From the NCBI GenBank assembly GCA_910578735.1, contig CAJTSQ010000010.1:5211-69210 (forward strand): a DNA stretch of 64,000 nt, given 5' to 3'. Numbering within the stretch: position 1 is the first letter of the stretch; each line of letters opens with the position of its first letter. Below are positions 55,608 to 63,754 of the stretch, piece after piece. The notes beneath the pieces were generated by a model that saw nothing but the letters and a program-made list of their open reading frames with translations, ran no database searches and had not been told where the DNA came from. The stretch is from an uncultured Oscillospiraceae bacterium (GTDB taxonomy: Bacteria; Bacillota; Clostridia; Oscillospirales; Oscillospiraceae). The translations under genes and the position numbers were made by a program.

Positions 55608-57413
55608 TCAGCCGGTAAGCTCCCGCACGAGGGTCAGCTGATTGGTATCATCTTTATAGTACAGGCCGGGCTCCTCCGGCACCATAATTCCTGCCTGGGC
55701 CAGGGCCTCCTCTGCCCAGGCGCTGGGCTCCAGCCACAGAATGTAGCAGGGATCGTTTTCCCCGGTGTAGTAGCTCTCCCTCCAGTAGTTCTCGTTGAGC
55801 GGCCAGATGCCGGACTGGAAGAAGGCGTAGCGCAGCACGTAGTACATCAGGCCGTGGGATACCCGGTCGTAGTCCACACAGGCCAGCATGGGGGGGCGCT
55901 CCTCCGGCAACTGGCCCTCTAATTGATCCGCAGCAGAGAGGGTCCTGCTTACGGCAGCGGCCTGGTTGAGGCGATGGTAGGTCTGCCACCGGGCGGGCAG
56001 CCAAGTGAGCCGGCCGGCCAGCAGAACACAGCAGGCCAGCGCGCCCAGGCCCAGGGCAAAGCGGCGAGGCGGCAGGGCGGCCAGCGGGTCCTCCTCCCCG
56101 TCCATCAACAGGGCGGTGAAGGGCAGGCCCAGCTGGTAGATCATCACCGTGCCGAAGTAGCGGGGGAAGGAGGCCACCACCAGGCTCTCCTCCTCCGACA
56201 TCATGAAGATGTACATGGCTGTCAGGCACAGGCTGTAGAACAGGACGCAGCCCCAGGAGAAGGGAATAAGGGCCCGGGCCCGGCGGGGGAGGCTGATCCT
56301 GCGGAATACCGCCGCCAGAAACAGGGCCAGCAGGAGCAGGTTGACCAGAAAGAAAAACCGGCTGCAGGAGTTAGACCAGGTCACGTAGGCGTGAAGCAGG
56401 GCCTTGGGGAAGTCGCTCCAGAATTGGGCGGACTTCCCCTGGAGCTTGTCGGCGAAGTTGGACAGGGTGAGCTGAAACTGGTTGCTGGATACCGCCTGCC
56501 CGAAAGTCCGGCTGACGTGGAGGTGAAAGGACAGGTAGGCGGCCCCGCAGGTTCCGGCCAGAGCCAGCAGGTGGGCCCGGATGGCGGGGCGTTCCGGACG
56601 GCGGTATTTCAGCACTACCAGCAGAGCGGCGTGGAGGATCAGCAGCATGGCTCCGCTCATTTTGGTCAGGATCAGCAGTCCGCCCAGCAGAGCCTGGGGG
56701 AGGGCGGTTTTCTTGGAGAAGCCGTCGTCCCAAAGGGCCAGGATGCCCATGGCCAGCAGGATGAAGCCCAGCAGGGCATCTACATAGAGGTTGCGGAAGT
56801 GTTCCACAATTACAGTCAGCACTCCAAACACCAGCAGGAGCCGGACCAGGAGATTCCGCCGCCGGTCCCACTGGGCCCCCACAAAGCAGCAGGAGACCAT
56901 GGCGCCCTCCAGAATGTTCATGGCCAGCACCATCTGCCGTTCCCCAAAGCCCAGGAACTGGAGCAGGTAGTACTCATAAAGGGCGGTGGCCGGGGGGTAG
57001 TTGGTGAAAAGGACCATGGTCCCCTCGCCTGGCAGGGCGTCGGTGCGGTACAGCTCCTTGACGATTACCGCCCAGTGGGAGAAGTTGTCGTAGCCCACCG
57101 GGGTGAGATTCCAGTTAGCCAGGGCAAAGAAAAGGACATAGAGGAAGAAAAAGGCGACCCCCGGCGTCAGAAATTCCCGCCAGAGCCCCCGGTCCCGAAA
57201 GGCGCACCAGGCCAGGGCGGCCAGGCCAAAGAGGGTCACCCCGTATACCCCTGCCCGCAGCAGTCCTGCCAGGGCCAGTACATACAGGACAAGCACCTGT
57301 CCCGCCAAGGCCAGGGCGGGACAGAAGACGGCCGGCAGCCGGGAGGTCCGCCGGACAAAGGCGACTGTGCCCGCCAGAGAAGCGAGCAGCACTAGACCCA
57401 AGACAATGCGCAT
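55608..57413 (-). CDS. Large integral membrane protein, probable GT-C-type glycosyltransferase
   Basis: The 601 residues contain about 12 hydrophobic segments. An extracellular loop with YDNFSHWAVIVKELY after the third or fourth membrane segment is typical of GT-C enzymes that use polyprenyl-phosphate sugars, with acidic residues near the first loop. A second clue is the GT2-GtrA gene 22 nt behind it. ATG 57413 is chosen since GGAAGGGA lies 12 bases before it but touches ATG 57425. No specific sugar can be named. Confidence 0.75.
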   Translation of the reverse strand: MRIVLGLVLLASLAGTVAFVRRTSRLPAVFCPALALAGQVLVLYVLALAGLLRAGVYGVTLFGLAALAWCAFRDRGLWREFLTPGVAFFFLYVLFFALANWNLTPVGYDNFSHWAVIVKELYRTDALPGEGTMVLFTNYPPATALYEYYLLQFLGFGERQMVLAMNILEGAMVSCCFVGAQWDRRRNLLVRLLLVFGVLTVIVEHFRNLYVDALLGFILLAMGILALWDDGFSKKTALPQALLGGLLILTKMSGAMLLILHAALLVVLKYRRPERPAIRAHLLALAGTCGAAYLSFHLHVSRTFGQAVSSNQFQLTLSNFADKLQGKSAQFWSDFPKALLHAYVTWSNSCSRFFFLVNLLLLALFLAAVFRRISLPRRARALIPFSWGCVLFYSLCLTAMYIFMMSEEESLVVASFPRYFGTVMIYQLGLPFTALLMDGEEDPLAALPPRRFALGLGALACCVLLAGRLTWLPARWQTYHRLNQAAAVSRTLSAADQLEGQLPEERPPMLACVDYDRVSHGLMYYVLRYAFFQSGIWPLNENYWRESYYTGENDPCYILWLEPSAWAEEALAQAGIMVPEEPGLYYKDDTNQLTLVRELTG

Positions 57414-57450
57414 GAAGATAACCATTCCCTTCCAGCTGATTGCTGAGATT

Positions 57451-57479
57451 AGAATATCACAAAACCGGGCCGGTTACAA
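57451..57479 (-). promoter_or_regulatory. Promoter of the glycosyltransferase pair
   Basis: On the minus strand TTGTAA and TATTCT are spaced by 17 bp, about 35 bp before the start codon. Confidence 0.65.
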
Positions 57480-57597
57480 GTTTTTTGGCGATTTTATGGT
57501 CTGGCCCGGAGGGCGGGACCAAAGGGGGGTTGGCGAGATGGACAAAGGGAACCGGGGCAAACAAAGGAAAATAGGGCAGAAAACTTAAAAAATATAG

Positions 57598-57626
57598 TTG
57601 ACATACACGGGAGCGTGTAGTATGAT
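57598..57626 (+). promoter_or_regulatory. Promoter of the S10 operon
   Basis: TTGACA and TATGAT are spaced by 17 bp. Transcription would begin near 57633 and give a leader of about 265 nt. Confidence 0.85.
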
Positions 57627-57632
57627 AATCAA

Positions 57633-57900
57633 GCGCCTGCAAGGGCGTGCCCTGCGATGATGCGGGAGATTGCTCAGAAATGAGGTAACTTCCGCGGAGT
57701 ATGTCCGACGATCGGGCGGCTGAGAGAGTGCTGTACGCGGCGTATATCGCCTGGTACGGTAAGAACCGGCCTGTTATTGCGCCGGTTTTTTCGTGGCCGG
57801 AAGTGATACGCACGGAAACGTGTACACCTTCCACTCACCGTACGGAGGACGAGCAAGACCCAAAACTCAACTTCGTATGAATCAAGGAGGAACAAACAAC
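57633..57900 (+). promoter_or_regulatory. Leader of the S10 operon with attenuator hairpin
   Basis: The leader has several short inverted repeats and, at 57763-57792, a full intrinsic-terminator structure (AACCGGC with GCCGGTT, then a T-run) upstream of rpsJ. Transcription must pass this attenuator to reach the operon, so control by a ribosomal protein or another factor is likely. I do not match it to a named leader family. Confidence 0.6.
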
Positions 57901-58215
57901 ATGGCAGCTCAGAAAGAAATGATCCGCATCCGGCTCAAGGCCTATGACCACCAGCTCATCGACCAGAGCGCCGAGAAGATCGTGGAGACCGCCAAGCGCT
58001 CCGGCGCCAACGTCTCCGGCCCCATCCCCCTGCCCACCAAGAAGGAAGTGGTCACCATCCTGCGGGCCGTCCACAAGTATAAGGACAGTCGGGAGCAGTT
58101 CGAGCGCCGCATCCACAAGCGCCTCATCGACGTCATCAAGCCCTCCCCCAAGACGGTGGAGGCCCTGATGAGCCTGGAGCTTCCCGCCGGTGTGGAGATC
58201 GAGATTAAGCTGTAA
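57901..58215 (+). CDS. rpsJ: 30S ribosomal protein S10
   Basis: S10 is a head protein of the small subunit and, as NusE, part of antitermination complexes. The 104 residues follow the family (IRIRLKAYDHQLIDQSAEKIV, GPIPLPTKKEV, REQFERRIHKRLIDV). The ATG has AAGGAGG in front; the frame is open further back. It leads the S10 operon; the gap to rplC is unusually long (213 nt). Confidence 0.97.
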   Translation: MAAQKEMIRIRLKAYDHQLIDQSAEKIVETAKRSGANVSGPIPLPTKKEVVTILRAVHKYKDSREQFERRIHKRLIDVIKPSPKTVEALMSLELPAGVEIEIKL

Positions 58216-58228
58216 TTTTCCCGGGGAG

Positions 58229-58284
58229 GGACGCATCATGATGCGTCCGCGATATGTCCGGCGGGGCGGACGCTTCATGAAGCG
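58229..58284 (+). other. Two palindromes in the rpsJ-rplC spacer
   Basis: GGACGCATCATGATGCGTCC (58229-58248) is a perfect 20-bp palindrome; CGCTTCATGAAGCG (58271-58284) is another of 14 bp with the same centre TCATGA. Both could form hairpins in the mRNA. The spacer of 213 nt before rplC has no gene. Confidence 0.6.
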
Positions 58285-58428
58285 CTCCCGCAGGCCGGAA
58301 ATCAATTTTTGTGTACCCGCAGCCTGTCGCCAATCGAGACAGGCGGGTCAAGTCGCCGGAGCAATAGCCCCAGCCCAATGGGAGCCAACTCCGCCGACCA
58401 ATAACCTTTATTAGGAGGAAACATCCCA

Positions 58429-59157
58429 ATGGAGAAAGCGATCATCGGCAAAAAGATCGGCATGACCCAGATCTTCGATGAAGCCGGCCGGGTGGTGCCC
58501 GTCACCCTGATCCAGGCCGGCCCCTGCACCGTGGTGCAGAAGAAGACCGCCGAGAAGGATGGCTACGACGCCATTCAGCTGGGATTCCAGGAGATTCCCG
58601 AGCGCAAGCTCACCAGGCCTGAGCTGGGCCACCAGAAGAAGGCCGGCCTCACCGAGTACAAGAAGGTCCTCAAGGAGTTCCCCCTGAAGGACTGCTCCAA
58701 GTATCAGGTGGGCGACGTGCTCACCGCCAACGTCTTCGCCGCCGGCGACTTCGTTGACGTGACCGGCACCAGCAAGGGCCACGGCTTCCAGGGCGTTGTC
58801 AAGCGCCACGGTGCGGCCGTTAAGCGCAACACCCACGGCGGCGGCCCTGTCCACCGCCACCAGGGCTCTCTGGGCCCCGGCACCACCCCCGGCCACATCG
58901 CCAAGGGGCGCGACGGCGCCGGCCAGATGGGCAACGTGCAGGTCACCGTTCAGAACCTGGATGTGGTCCAGGTGGACGAGGAGCTGGGCCTGATCGTGGT
59001 CCGGGGCGCGATTCCCGGCCCCAAGGGCGGCGTTGTGTACGTGAAGAACACCGTTAAGACCCTTATCGAGAAGCACGCCACCGAGGGCGGCCGTGTCAAC
59101 CCGCAGAAGGCTTCCGCCCGTGTCAACCCGCAGAAGGCTTCCGCCCGCAACAAGTAA
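58429..59157 (+). CDS. rplC: 50S ribosomal protein L3
   Basis: L3 binds 23S rRNA near the peptidyl transferase centre. The 242 residues hold IGKKIGMTQIFDEAGRVVPVT at the start and GSLGPGTTPGHIAKGRDGAGQMG in the loop that reaches the active site. The C-terminus is extended by a basic tail with a tandem copy of VNPQKASAR. TAGGAGG precedes the ATG. Confidence 0.97.
   Translation: MEKAIIGKKIGMTQIFDEAGRVVPVTLIQAGPCTVVQKKTAEKDGYDAIQLGFQEIPERKLTRPELGHQKKAGLTEYKKVLKEFPLKDCSKYQVGDVLTANVFAAGDFVDVTGTSKGHGFQGVVKRHGAAVKRNTHGGGPVHRHQGSLGPGTTPGHIAKGRDGAGQMGNVQVTVQNLDVVQVDEELGLIVVRGAIPGPKGGVVYVKNTVKTLIEKHATEGGRVNPQKASARVNPQKASARNK
59092..59145 (+). repeat. 27-bp tandem repeat in the rplC 3' end
   Basis: Two exact 27-bp copies (59092-59118 and 59119-59145) encode VNPQKASAR twice at the end of L3. 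Slippage or unequal recombination is the likely source. Confidence 0.9.
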
Positions 59158-59176
59158 GGAAAGGAGAGATTGAGTT

Positions 59177-59797
59177 ATGCCTAAAGCGAACCTTTATGAT
59201 ATGGCTGGTAAGCAGATCGGCGAGATCGAGCTCTCCGAGGCCATCTTCGGCATTGAGCCCAACCAGGCTGTGGTCCATGAGGCCGTCAAGAACCACCTGG
59301 GCAACTGCCGTCAGGGCACCCAGAGCGCCCTGACCCGGGCCGAGGTGTCCGGCGGCGGCAAGAAGCCCTGGCGTCAGAAGGGCACCGGACACGCCCGTCA
59401 GGGCTCCACCCGGGCCCCCCAGTGGACCCACGGCGGCATCGTGTTCGCCCCCAAGCCCCGCAGCTACCGCACCAGCCTGAACAAGAAGACCCGCCGGCTG
59501 GCCCTGAAGTCTGCCCTGTCCGCCAAGGCCGCCGCCGGCAATGTGCTGGTGGTAGACGGCCTGAAGCTGGACGAGGTGAAGACCAAGTCCATGCAGACCT
59601 TCTTGAACGCTATCGAGGCCGGCAAGTCCGTGGTAATCACCCCTGACGTGGACAAGAACGTGGTGCTCTCTGCCCGGAACATCCCCGGCGTGGTGACCAC
59701 CACCGCTAAGGTCCTCAGCGTCTACGACATCGTCAACGCCAAGCAGCTGGTCATCGACAAGGCTGCCCTGGCTATCATCGAGGAGGTGTATGCGTAA
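59177..59797 (+). CDS. rplD: 50S ribosomal protein L4
   Basis: L4 lines the exit tunnel of the large subunit and in some bacteria represses the S10 operon. The 206 residues show GGGKKPWRQKGTGHARQG, the tunnel loop, and AVVHEAVKNHLGN-type start features. The stop overlaps the rplW start (TAATG). Confidence 0.97.
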   Translation: MPKANLYDMAGKQIGEIELSEAIFGIEPNQAVVHEAVKNHLGNCRQGTQSALTRAEVSGGGKKPWRQKGTGHARQGSTRAPQWTHGGIVFAPKPRSYRTSLNKKTRRLALKSALSAKAAAGNVLVVDGLKLDEVKTKSMQTFLNAIEAGKSVVITPDVDKNVVLSARNIPGVVTTTAKVLSVYDIVNAKQLVIDKAALAIIEEVYA

Positions 59798-60096
59798 TGG
59801 CTACTACTGCCTATGATATCATCAAGCGCCCCATCATCACTGAGCAGTCCATGGAGCAGACCGAGATGAAGCGCTACACCTTTGAGGTCGACAAGCGCGC
59901 CAACAAGATCGAGATCGCCAAGGCGGTGGAGGAGATCTTCGGCGTGAAGGTGGCCAAGGTGAACACCCTGAATATGCAGGGGAAGGAGAAGCGGATGGGC
60001 GCCCGTCCCGCCGGCCGCCGGCCCAGCTGGAAAAAGGCTATGGTTACCCTGACCGCTGACTCCAAGTCCATCGAGTTCTTCGAGGGTATGGTGTAA
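59797..60096 (+). CDS. rplW: 50S ribosomal protein L23
   Basis: L23 sits at the tunnel exit and binds trigger factor and SRP. The 99 residues match the family (YDIIKRPIITEQSM, FEVDKRANKIEIAKAVEEIF, MGARPAGRRPSWKKAMVTL). Translation is coupled to rplD. Confidence 0.97.
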   Translation: MATTAYDIIKRPIITEQSMEQTEMKRYTFEVDKRANKIEIAKAVEEIFGVKVAKVNTLNMQGKEKRMGARPAGRRPSWKKAMVTLTADSKSIEFFEGMV

Positions 60097-60110
60097 GGAG
60101 GAATTGAACA

Positions 60111-60944
60111 ATGGCTATCAAGACTTATAAGCCCACAACCCCCTCCCGCCGTCACATGACTGTGTCCGCCTTCGAGGGGATCGACAAGAAGGCCAAGCCC
60201 GAGCGCGCCCTCACCGAGGTGCTGAAGAAGCACGCGGGCCGCAACAGCTACGGCCGCATTACCGTCCGCCACCACGGCGGCGGCAACAAGCAGAAGTACC
60301 GCATCATCGACTTCAAGCGGGACAAGGAGGGCAAGGCCACCGTCGTCAACCTCCAGTATGACCCCAACCGCTCCGCCAACATCGCCCTCATCCAGTATGA
60401 GGACGGCGAGAAGCGCTATATCCTGGCCCCCAACGGCCTGAAGGCCGGCCACGTCATCATGACCGGCGCCGGCGCCGACATCCTGCCCGGCAACTGCCTG
60501 CCCATCGCCAACATCCCCGTGGGCGAGACCATCCACTGCATCGAGCTCTACCCCGGCAAGGGCGCCCAGCTGGTGCGCGCCGCCGGCGTGGCCGCCCAGC
60601 TGATGGCCAAGGAGAACGGCATGGCTCAGGTCCGCCTGCCCTCCGGCGAGGTCCGTCTCGTCCGGGAGAACTGCAAGGCCACCATCGGCCAGGTGGGCAA
60701 CACCGACTGGGCCAACATCCAGATCGGCAAGGCCGGCCGCAAGCGCCACATGGGCTGGCGGCCCACCGTCCGCGGCTCCGTGATGAACCCCTGCGACCAC
60801 CCCCACGGCGGCGGCGAGGGCAAGAGCCCTGTGGGCCGTCCCGGCCCTGTCACCCCCTGGGGCAAGCCGGCCCTGGGCTACAAGACCCGCAAGACCAAGA
60901 ACCGCACCGACAAGTTCATTGTCAAGCGCCGCGGCAGCAAATAA
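60111..60944 (+). CDS. rplB: 50S ribosomal protein L2
   Basis: L2 binds 23S rRNA at the subunit interface and is needed for peptidyl transfer. The 277 residues contain the conserved HHGGGNKQKYRIIDFKRDK, and GVAMNP-like PCDHPHGGGEGKSPVG with the key His. AAGGAGG precedes the ATG. Confidence 0.97.
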   Translation: MAIKTYKPTTPSRRHMTVSAFEGIDKKAKPERALTEVLKKHAGRNSYGRITVRHHGGGNKQKYRIIDFKRDKEGKATVVNLQYDPNRSANIALIQYEDGEKRYILAPNGLKAGHVIMTGAGADILPGNCLPIANIPVGETIHCIELYPGKGAQLVRAAGVAAQLMAKENGMAQVRLPSGEVRLVRENCKATIGQVGNTDWANIQIGKAGRKRHMGWRPTVRGSVMNPCDHPHGGGEGKSPVGRPGPVTPWGKPALGYKTRKTKNRTDKFIVKRRGSK

Positions 60945-60960
60945 GGAGGGAGTGTAAAAG

Positions 60961-61233
60961 ATGAGCAGAAGCATTAAGAAAGGCCCCTTTTGCGCCCCTG
61001 AGCTGCTGAAGCGGGTTGATGAGCTGAACAAGAAGAACGAGAAGAAGGTTCTGAAGACCTGGAGCCGCGCCTCCACCATCTTCCCCTCCTTCGTGGGACA
61101 CACCTTTGCTGTGCACGATGGCCGCAAGCACGTGCCCGTCTATGTCACCGAGGACATGGTGGGCCACAAGCTGGGCGAGTTCGTGCCCACCCGCACCTTC
61201 CGGGGTCATGCGGGCAGCAAGACCGGTAAGTAA
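60961..61233 (+). CDS. rpsS: 30S ribosomal protein S19
   Basis: S19 is a head protein of the small subunit, pairing with S13. The 90 residues are the family standard (MSRSIKKGPFCAPELLKRV, TWSRASTIFPSFVGHTFAVH, KLGEFVPTRTFRGH). Strong GGAGGGAG upstream. Confidence 0.97.
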   Translation: MSRSIKKGPFCAPELLKRVDELNKKNEKKVLKTWSRASTIFPSFVGHTFAVHDGRKHVPVYVTEDMVGHKLGEFVPTRTFRGHAGSKTGK

Positions 61234-61247
61234 GGAGGAGAGACGAG

Positions 61248-61580
61248 ATGGAAGCAAAAGCCAATTTGAAATATCTGCGGATCTCTCCCCGTAAGGTGAA
61301 GATCGTCCTGGACCTGATCCGGGGCAAGGATGTGGGTGTGGCCACCGCCATCCTGATGCAGACCCCCAAGGCCGCCTCTGAGCCTGTGCTCAAGCTGCTG
61401 AAGAGCGCCGCCGCCAACGCGGAGAACAACCACCAGATGGACCCTGAGAAGCTGTACGTGTCCGCCTGCTACGCCAACCCCGGCCCCATCATCAAGCGCA
61501 TCATGCCCCGGGCCCAGGGCCGCGCCTATCGGATCAACAAGCGTACCTCTCACGTCACCATCACCGTGAGCGAGCGCTAA
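61248..61580 (+). CDS. rplV: 50S ribosomal protein L22
   Basis: L22 lines the exit tunnel and contacts all 23S domains. The 110 residues have YLRISPRKVKIVLDLIRGK and the hairpin loop PRAQGRAYRINKRTSHVTI. GGAGGAG precedes the ATG. Confidence 0.97.
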   Translation: MEAKANLKYLRISPRKVKIVLDLIRGKDVGVATAILMQTPKAASEPVLKLLKSAAANAENNHQMDPEKLYVSACYANPGPIIKRIMPRAQGRAYRINKRTSHVTITVSER

Positions 61581-61595
61581 GGGAGGAGGAACGAT

Positions 61596-62453
61596 ATGGG
61601 ACAGAAAGTTAACCCCCACGGCCTGCGCGTGGGCGTCATCAAGGATTGGGACTCCCGCTGGTATGCCCGCAACGAGAAGGTGGGCGACCTGCTGGTGGAG
61701 GACAAGAAGATCCGCGACTACCTGAAGAAGACCCTCTACGGCGCCGGCATCCCCAAGATCGAGATCGAGCGGGACAACGCCAAGGTTCGCATTTACCTGC
61801 ACTGCGCCCGTCCCGGCGTGGTCATCGGCAAGGGCGGCGAGGACATCAAGAAGATCGAGGCCCAGCTGGTGAAGCTCACCGGCAAGGCTGTGGACCTGAA
61901 GATCGTGGAGGTCCGGGACGTGGACACCAACGCCCAGCTGGTGGCGGAGAACATCGCCCAGCAGCTGGAGAAGCGCATCGGCTTCCGCCGGGCCATGAAG
62001 AACTCCATGGGCCGGGCCATGCGGGCCGGCGCCAAGGGTATCAAGACCGCCTGCTCCGGCCGTCTGGGCGGGGCTGAGATCGCCCGGTCTGAGCACTACC
62101 ACGACGGCACCATCCCCCTGCAGACCCTCCGGGCCGACATCGACTACGGCTTCGCGGAGGCTGCCACCACCTACGGCCGCATCGGCGTGAAGGTGTGGAT
62201 CTACAAGGGCGAGGTGCTCACCCAGGCCCTGCGCACCACCCCCCGTACCCTGGACACCAGCAAGCCCTATCAGGAGCGTCGTGACCGGCCTCGCCGCCGG
62301 GACGACCGCCGGGGCGGCTTTAACCGGGACCGCCAGGGCGGCGGCTTCAACCGTGACCGCGGCCCCCGTCCCGCCGGACAGGGCGGCTTTCACAACAACC
62401 GTGGCCCCCGTCCTGCCGGGGACAACACTCCGAAGGAAGGAGGCGCTCAGTAA
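61596..62453 (+). CDS. rpsC: 30S ribosomal protein S3 with Arg/Gly-rich C-terminal tail
   Basis: S3 forms the mRNA entry site. The first 220 residues are the family standard (MGQKVNPHGLRVGVIKDWDS; KH motif PGVVIGKGGEDIKKIE; GRLGGAEIARSEHYH). A tail of about 60 residues follows with repeats of the type GGFNRDR and RGPRPAG, an intrinsically disordered basic region, longer than in most bacteria. The stop overlaps the rplP start (TAATG). Confidence 0.97.
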   Translation: MGQKVNPHGLRVGVIKDWDSRWYARNEKVGDLLVEDKKIRDYLKKTLYGAGIPKIEIERDNAKVRIYLHCARPGVVIGKGGEDIKKIEAQLVKLTGKAVDLKIVEVRDVDTNAQLVAENIAQQLEKRIGFRRAMKNSMGRAMRAGAKGIKTACSGRLGGAEIARSEHYHDGTIPLQTLRADIDYGFAEAATTYGRIGVKVWIYKGEVLTQALRTTPRTLDTSKPYQERRDRPRRRDDRRGGFNRDRQGGGFNRDRGPRPAGQGGFHNNRGPRPAGDNTPKEGGAQ

Positions 62454-62884
62454 TGCTGCTCCCCAAGAGAGTTAAATACCGCCGTGTCCACCGTGGCCGC
62501 CTGAAGGGCAAGGCCAGCCGTGGCAACTTCGTCAGCTACGGCGATTACGGCCTCCAGGCCACCGAGCCGGCCTGGATCACCAGCAACCAGATTGAGGCCG
62601 CCCGTATCGCTATGACCCGCTACACCAAGCGCGGCGGCAAGGTCTGGATCAAGATTTTCCCCGACAAACCTGTCACCGAGAAGCCCGCTGAGACCCGCAT
62701 GGGCTCCGGTAAGGGCTCCCCCGAGTACTGGGTGTCCGTGGTCAAGCCCGGCCGGGTTATGTTCGAGATCGCCGGCGTCTCCGATGAGATCGCCCGCGAG
62801 GCCCTGCGCCTGGCCAGCCACAAGCTGCCCGTCAAATGCAAGATCGTCAAGCGCGAGGAGACTGAGAAGGGTGGTGAAGCGTAA
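62453..62884 (+). CDS. rplP: 50S ribosomal protein L16
   Basis: L16 organises the A-site of the large subunit. The 143 residues show PKRVKYRRVHRGRLKGKA, RYTKRGGKVWIKIFPDKP and GSGKGSPEYWVSVVKPG. It overlaps rpsC and rpmC by one base each (TAATG). Confidence 0.97.
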   Translation: MLLPKRVKYRRVHRGRLKGKASRGNFVSYGDYGLQATEPAWITSNQIEAARIAMTRYTKRGGKVWIKIFPDKPVTEKPAETRMGSGKGSPEYWVSVVKPGRVMFEIAGVSDEIAREALRLASHKLPVKCKIVKREETEKGGEA

Positions 62885-63081
62885 TGCAGGCTAAGGAAGT
62901 TCGCAAGATGTCCGCCGAGGAGCTCCAGACCAAGCTGGTGGACCTGAAAAAGGACCTGTTCAACCTCCGCCTTCAGCACGCCACCAACCAGCTGGACAAT
63001 CCCCTGCGTATCGCTGAAGTGAAGAAGGATATCGCCCGAGTGAAAACCATCATCCGCGAGCAGCAGCTCGCAGGCCGCTAA
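62884..63081 (+). CDS. rpmC: 50S ribosomal protein L29
   Basis: L29 sits next to L23 at the tunnel exit. The 65 residues form the usual helical hairpin (KEVRKMSAEELQTKLVDLKK, FNLRLQHATNQLDNP). Confidence 0.96.
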   Translation: MQAKEVRKMSAEELQTKLVDLKKDLFNLRLQHATNQLDNPLRIAEVKKDIARVKTIIREQQLAGR

Positions 63082-63096
63082 GAGGAGGAATAGAAG

Positions 63097-63357
63097 ATGG
63101 AAAACAGAACTTCTTCCCGCAAGACCAGAGTCGGCCTGGTGGTTTCGGATAAGATGGACAAGACCGTTGTGGTCGCCATCGCCGACCGCGTGGCCCATCC
63201 TCTGTATAAGAAGATTGTTAAGAGAACCTATAAGCTGAAGGCTCATGATGAGAACAACCAGTGCGGCGTGGGTGACCGCGTCAAGGTCATGGAGACCCGC
63301 CCCCTGTCCAAGGACAAGCGGTGGCGCGTGGTTGAGATCATCGAGAAGGCGAAATAA
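63097..63357 (+). CDS. rpsQ: 30S ribosomal protein S17
   Basis: S17 is a primary 16S rRNA-binding protein. The 86 residues contain KTRVGLVVSDKMDKTVVVAI and CGVGDRVKVMETRPLSKDKRW. AGAGGAGG precedes the ATG. Confidence 0.97.
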   Translation: MENRTSSRKTRVGLVVSDKMDKTVVVAIADRVAHPLYKKIVKRTYKLKAHDENNQCGVGDRVKVMETRPLSKDKRWRVVEIIEKAK

Positions 63358-63372
63358 GGAGGTGTCGGCAGC

Positions 63373-63741
63373 ATGATTCAGCAGGAAACTTATTTGAAGG
63401 TGGCCGACAACACCGGCGCCAAGGAAATCAAGACCATCCTGGTGCTGGGCGGCTCCAAGCGGAAGTTCGGCAACATCGGCGATGTGATCGTGGCCTCTGT
63501 CCGCAAGGCTCAGCCCGGCGGCACCGTGAAGAAGGGCGAGGTGGTGAAGGCCGTTATCGTCCGCTCCTCGAAGGGCGTGCGCCGTCCTGACGGCTCTTAC
63601 GTCCGGTTTGACGATAACGCCGCTGTGTTGATCCGCGACGACAAGAACCCCCGCGGCACCCGTATTTTTGGCCCAGTGGCCCGCGAGCTGCGCGACAAGG
63701 ATTATATGAAGATCCTGTCCTTGGCTCCCGAAGTGCTGTAA
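63373..63741 (+). CDS. rplN: 50S ribosomal protein L14
   Basis: L14 binds 23S rRNA at the subunit interface. The 122 residues show MIQQETYLKVADNTGAKEIK, VRRPDGSYVRFDDNAAVLI and GTRIFGPVARELR. AGGAGGTG precedes the ATG. Confidence 0.97.
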   Translation: MIQQETYLKVADNTGAKEIKTILVLGGSKRKFGNIGDVIVASVRKAQPGGTVKKGEVVKAVIVRSSKGVRRPDGSYVRFDDNAAVLIRDDKNPRGTRIFGPVARELRDKDYMKILSLAPEVL

Positions 63742-63754
63742 GGGAGGGTTACCG

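Noticed and set aside
55923..57395. Plus-strand open frame of 490 codons opposite the large membrane protein
   Set aside because: Gln/Gly-rich composition and no start signal; the minus strand has coherent membrane segments.
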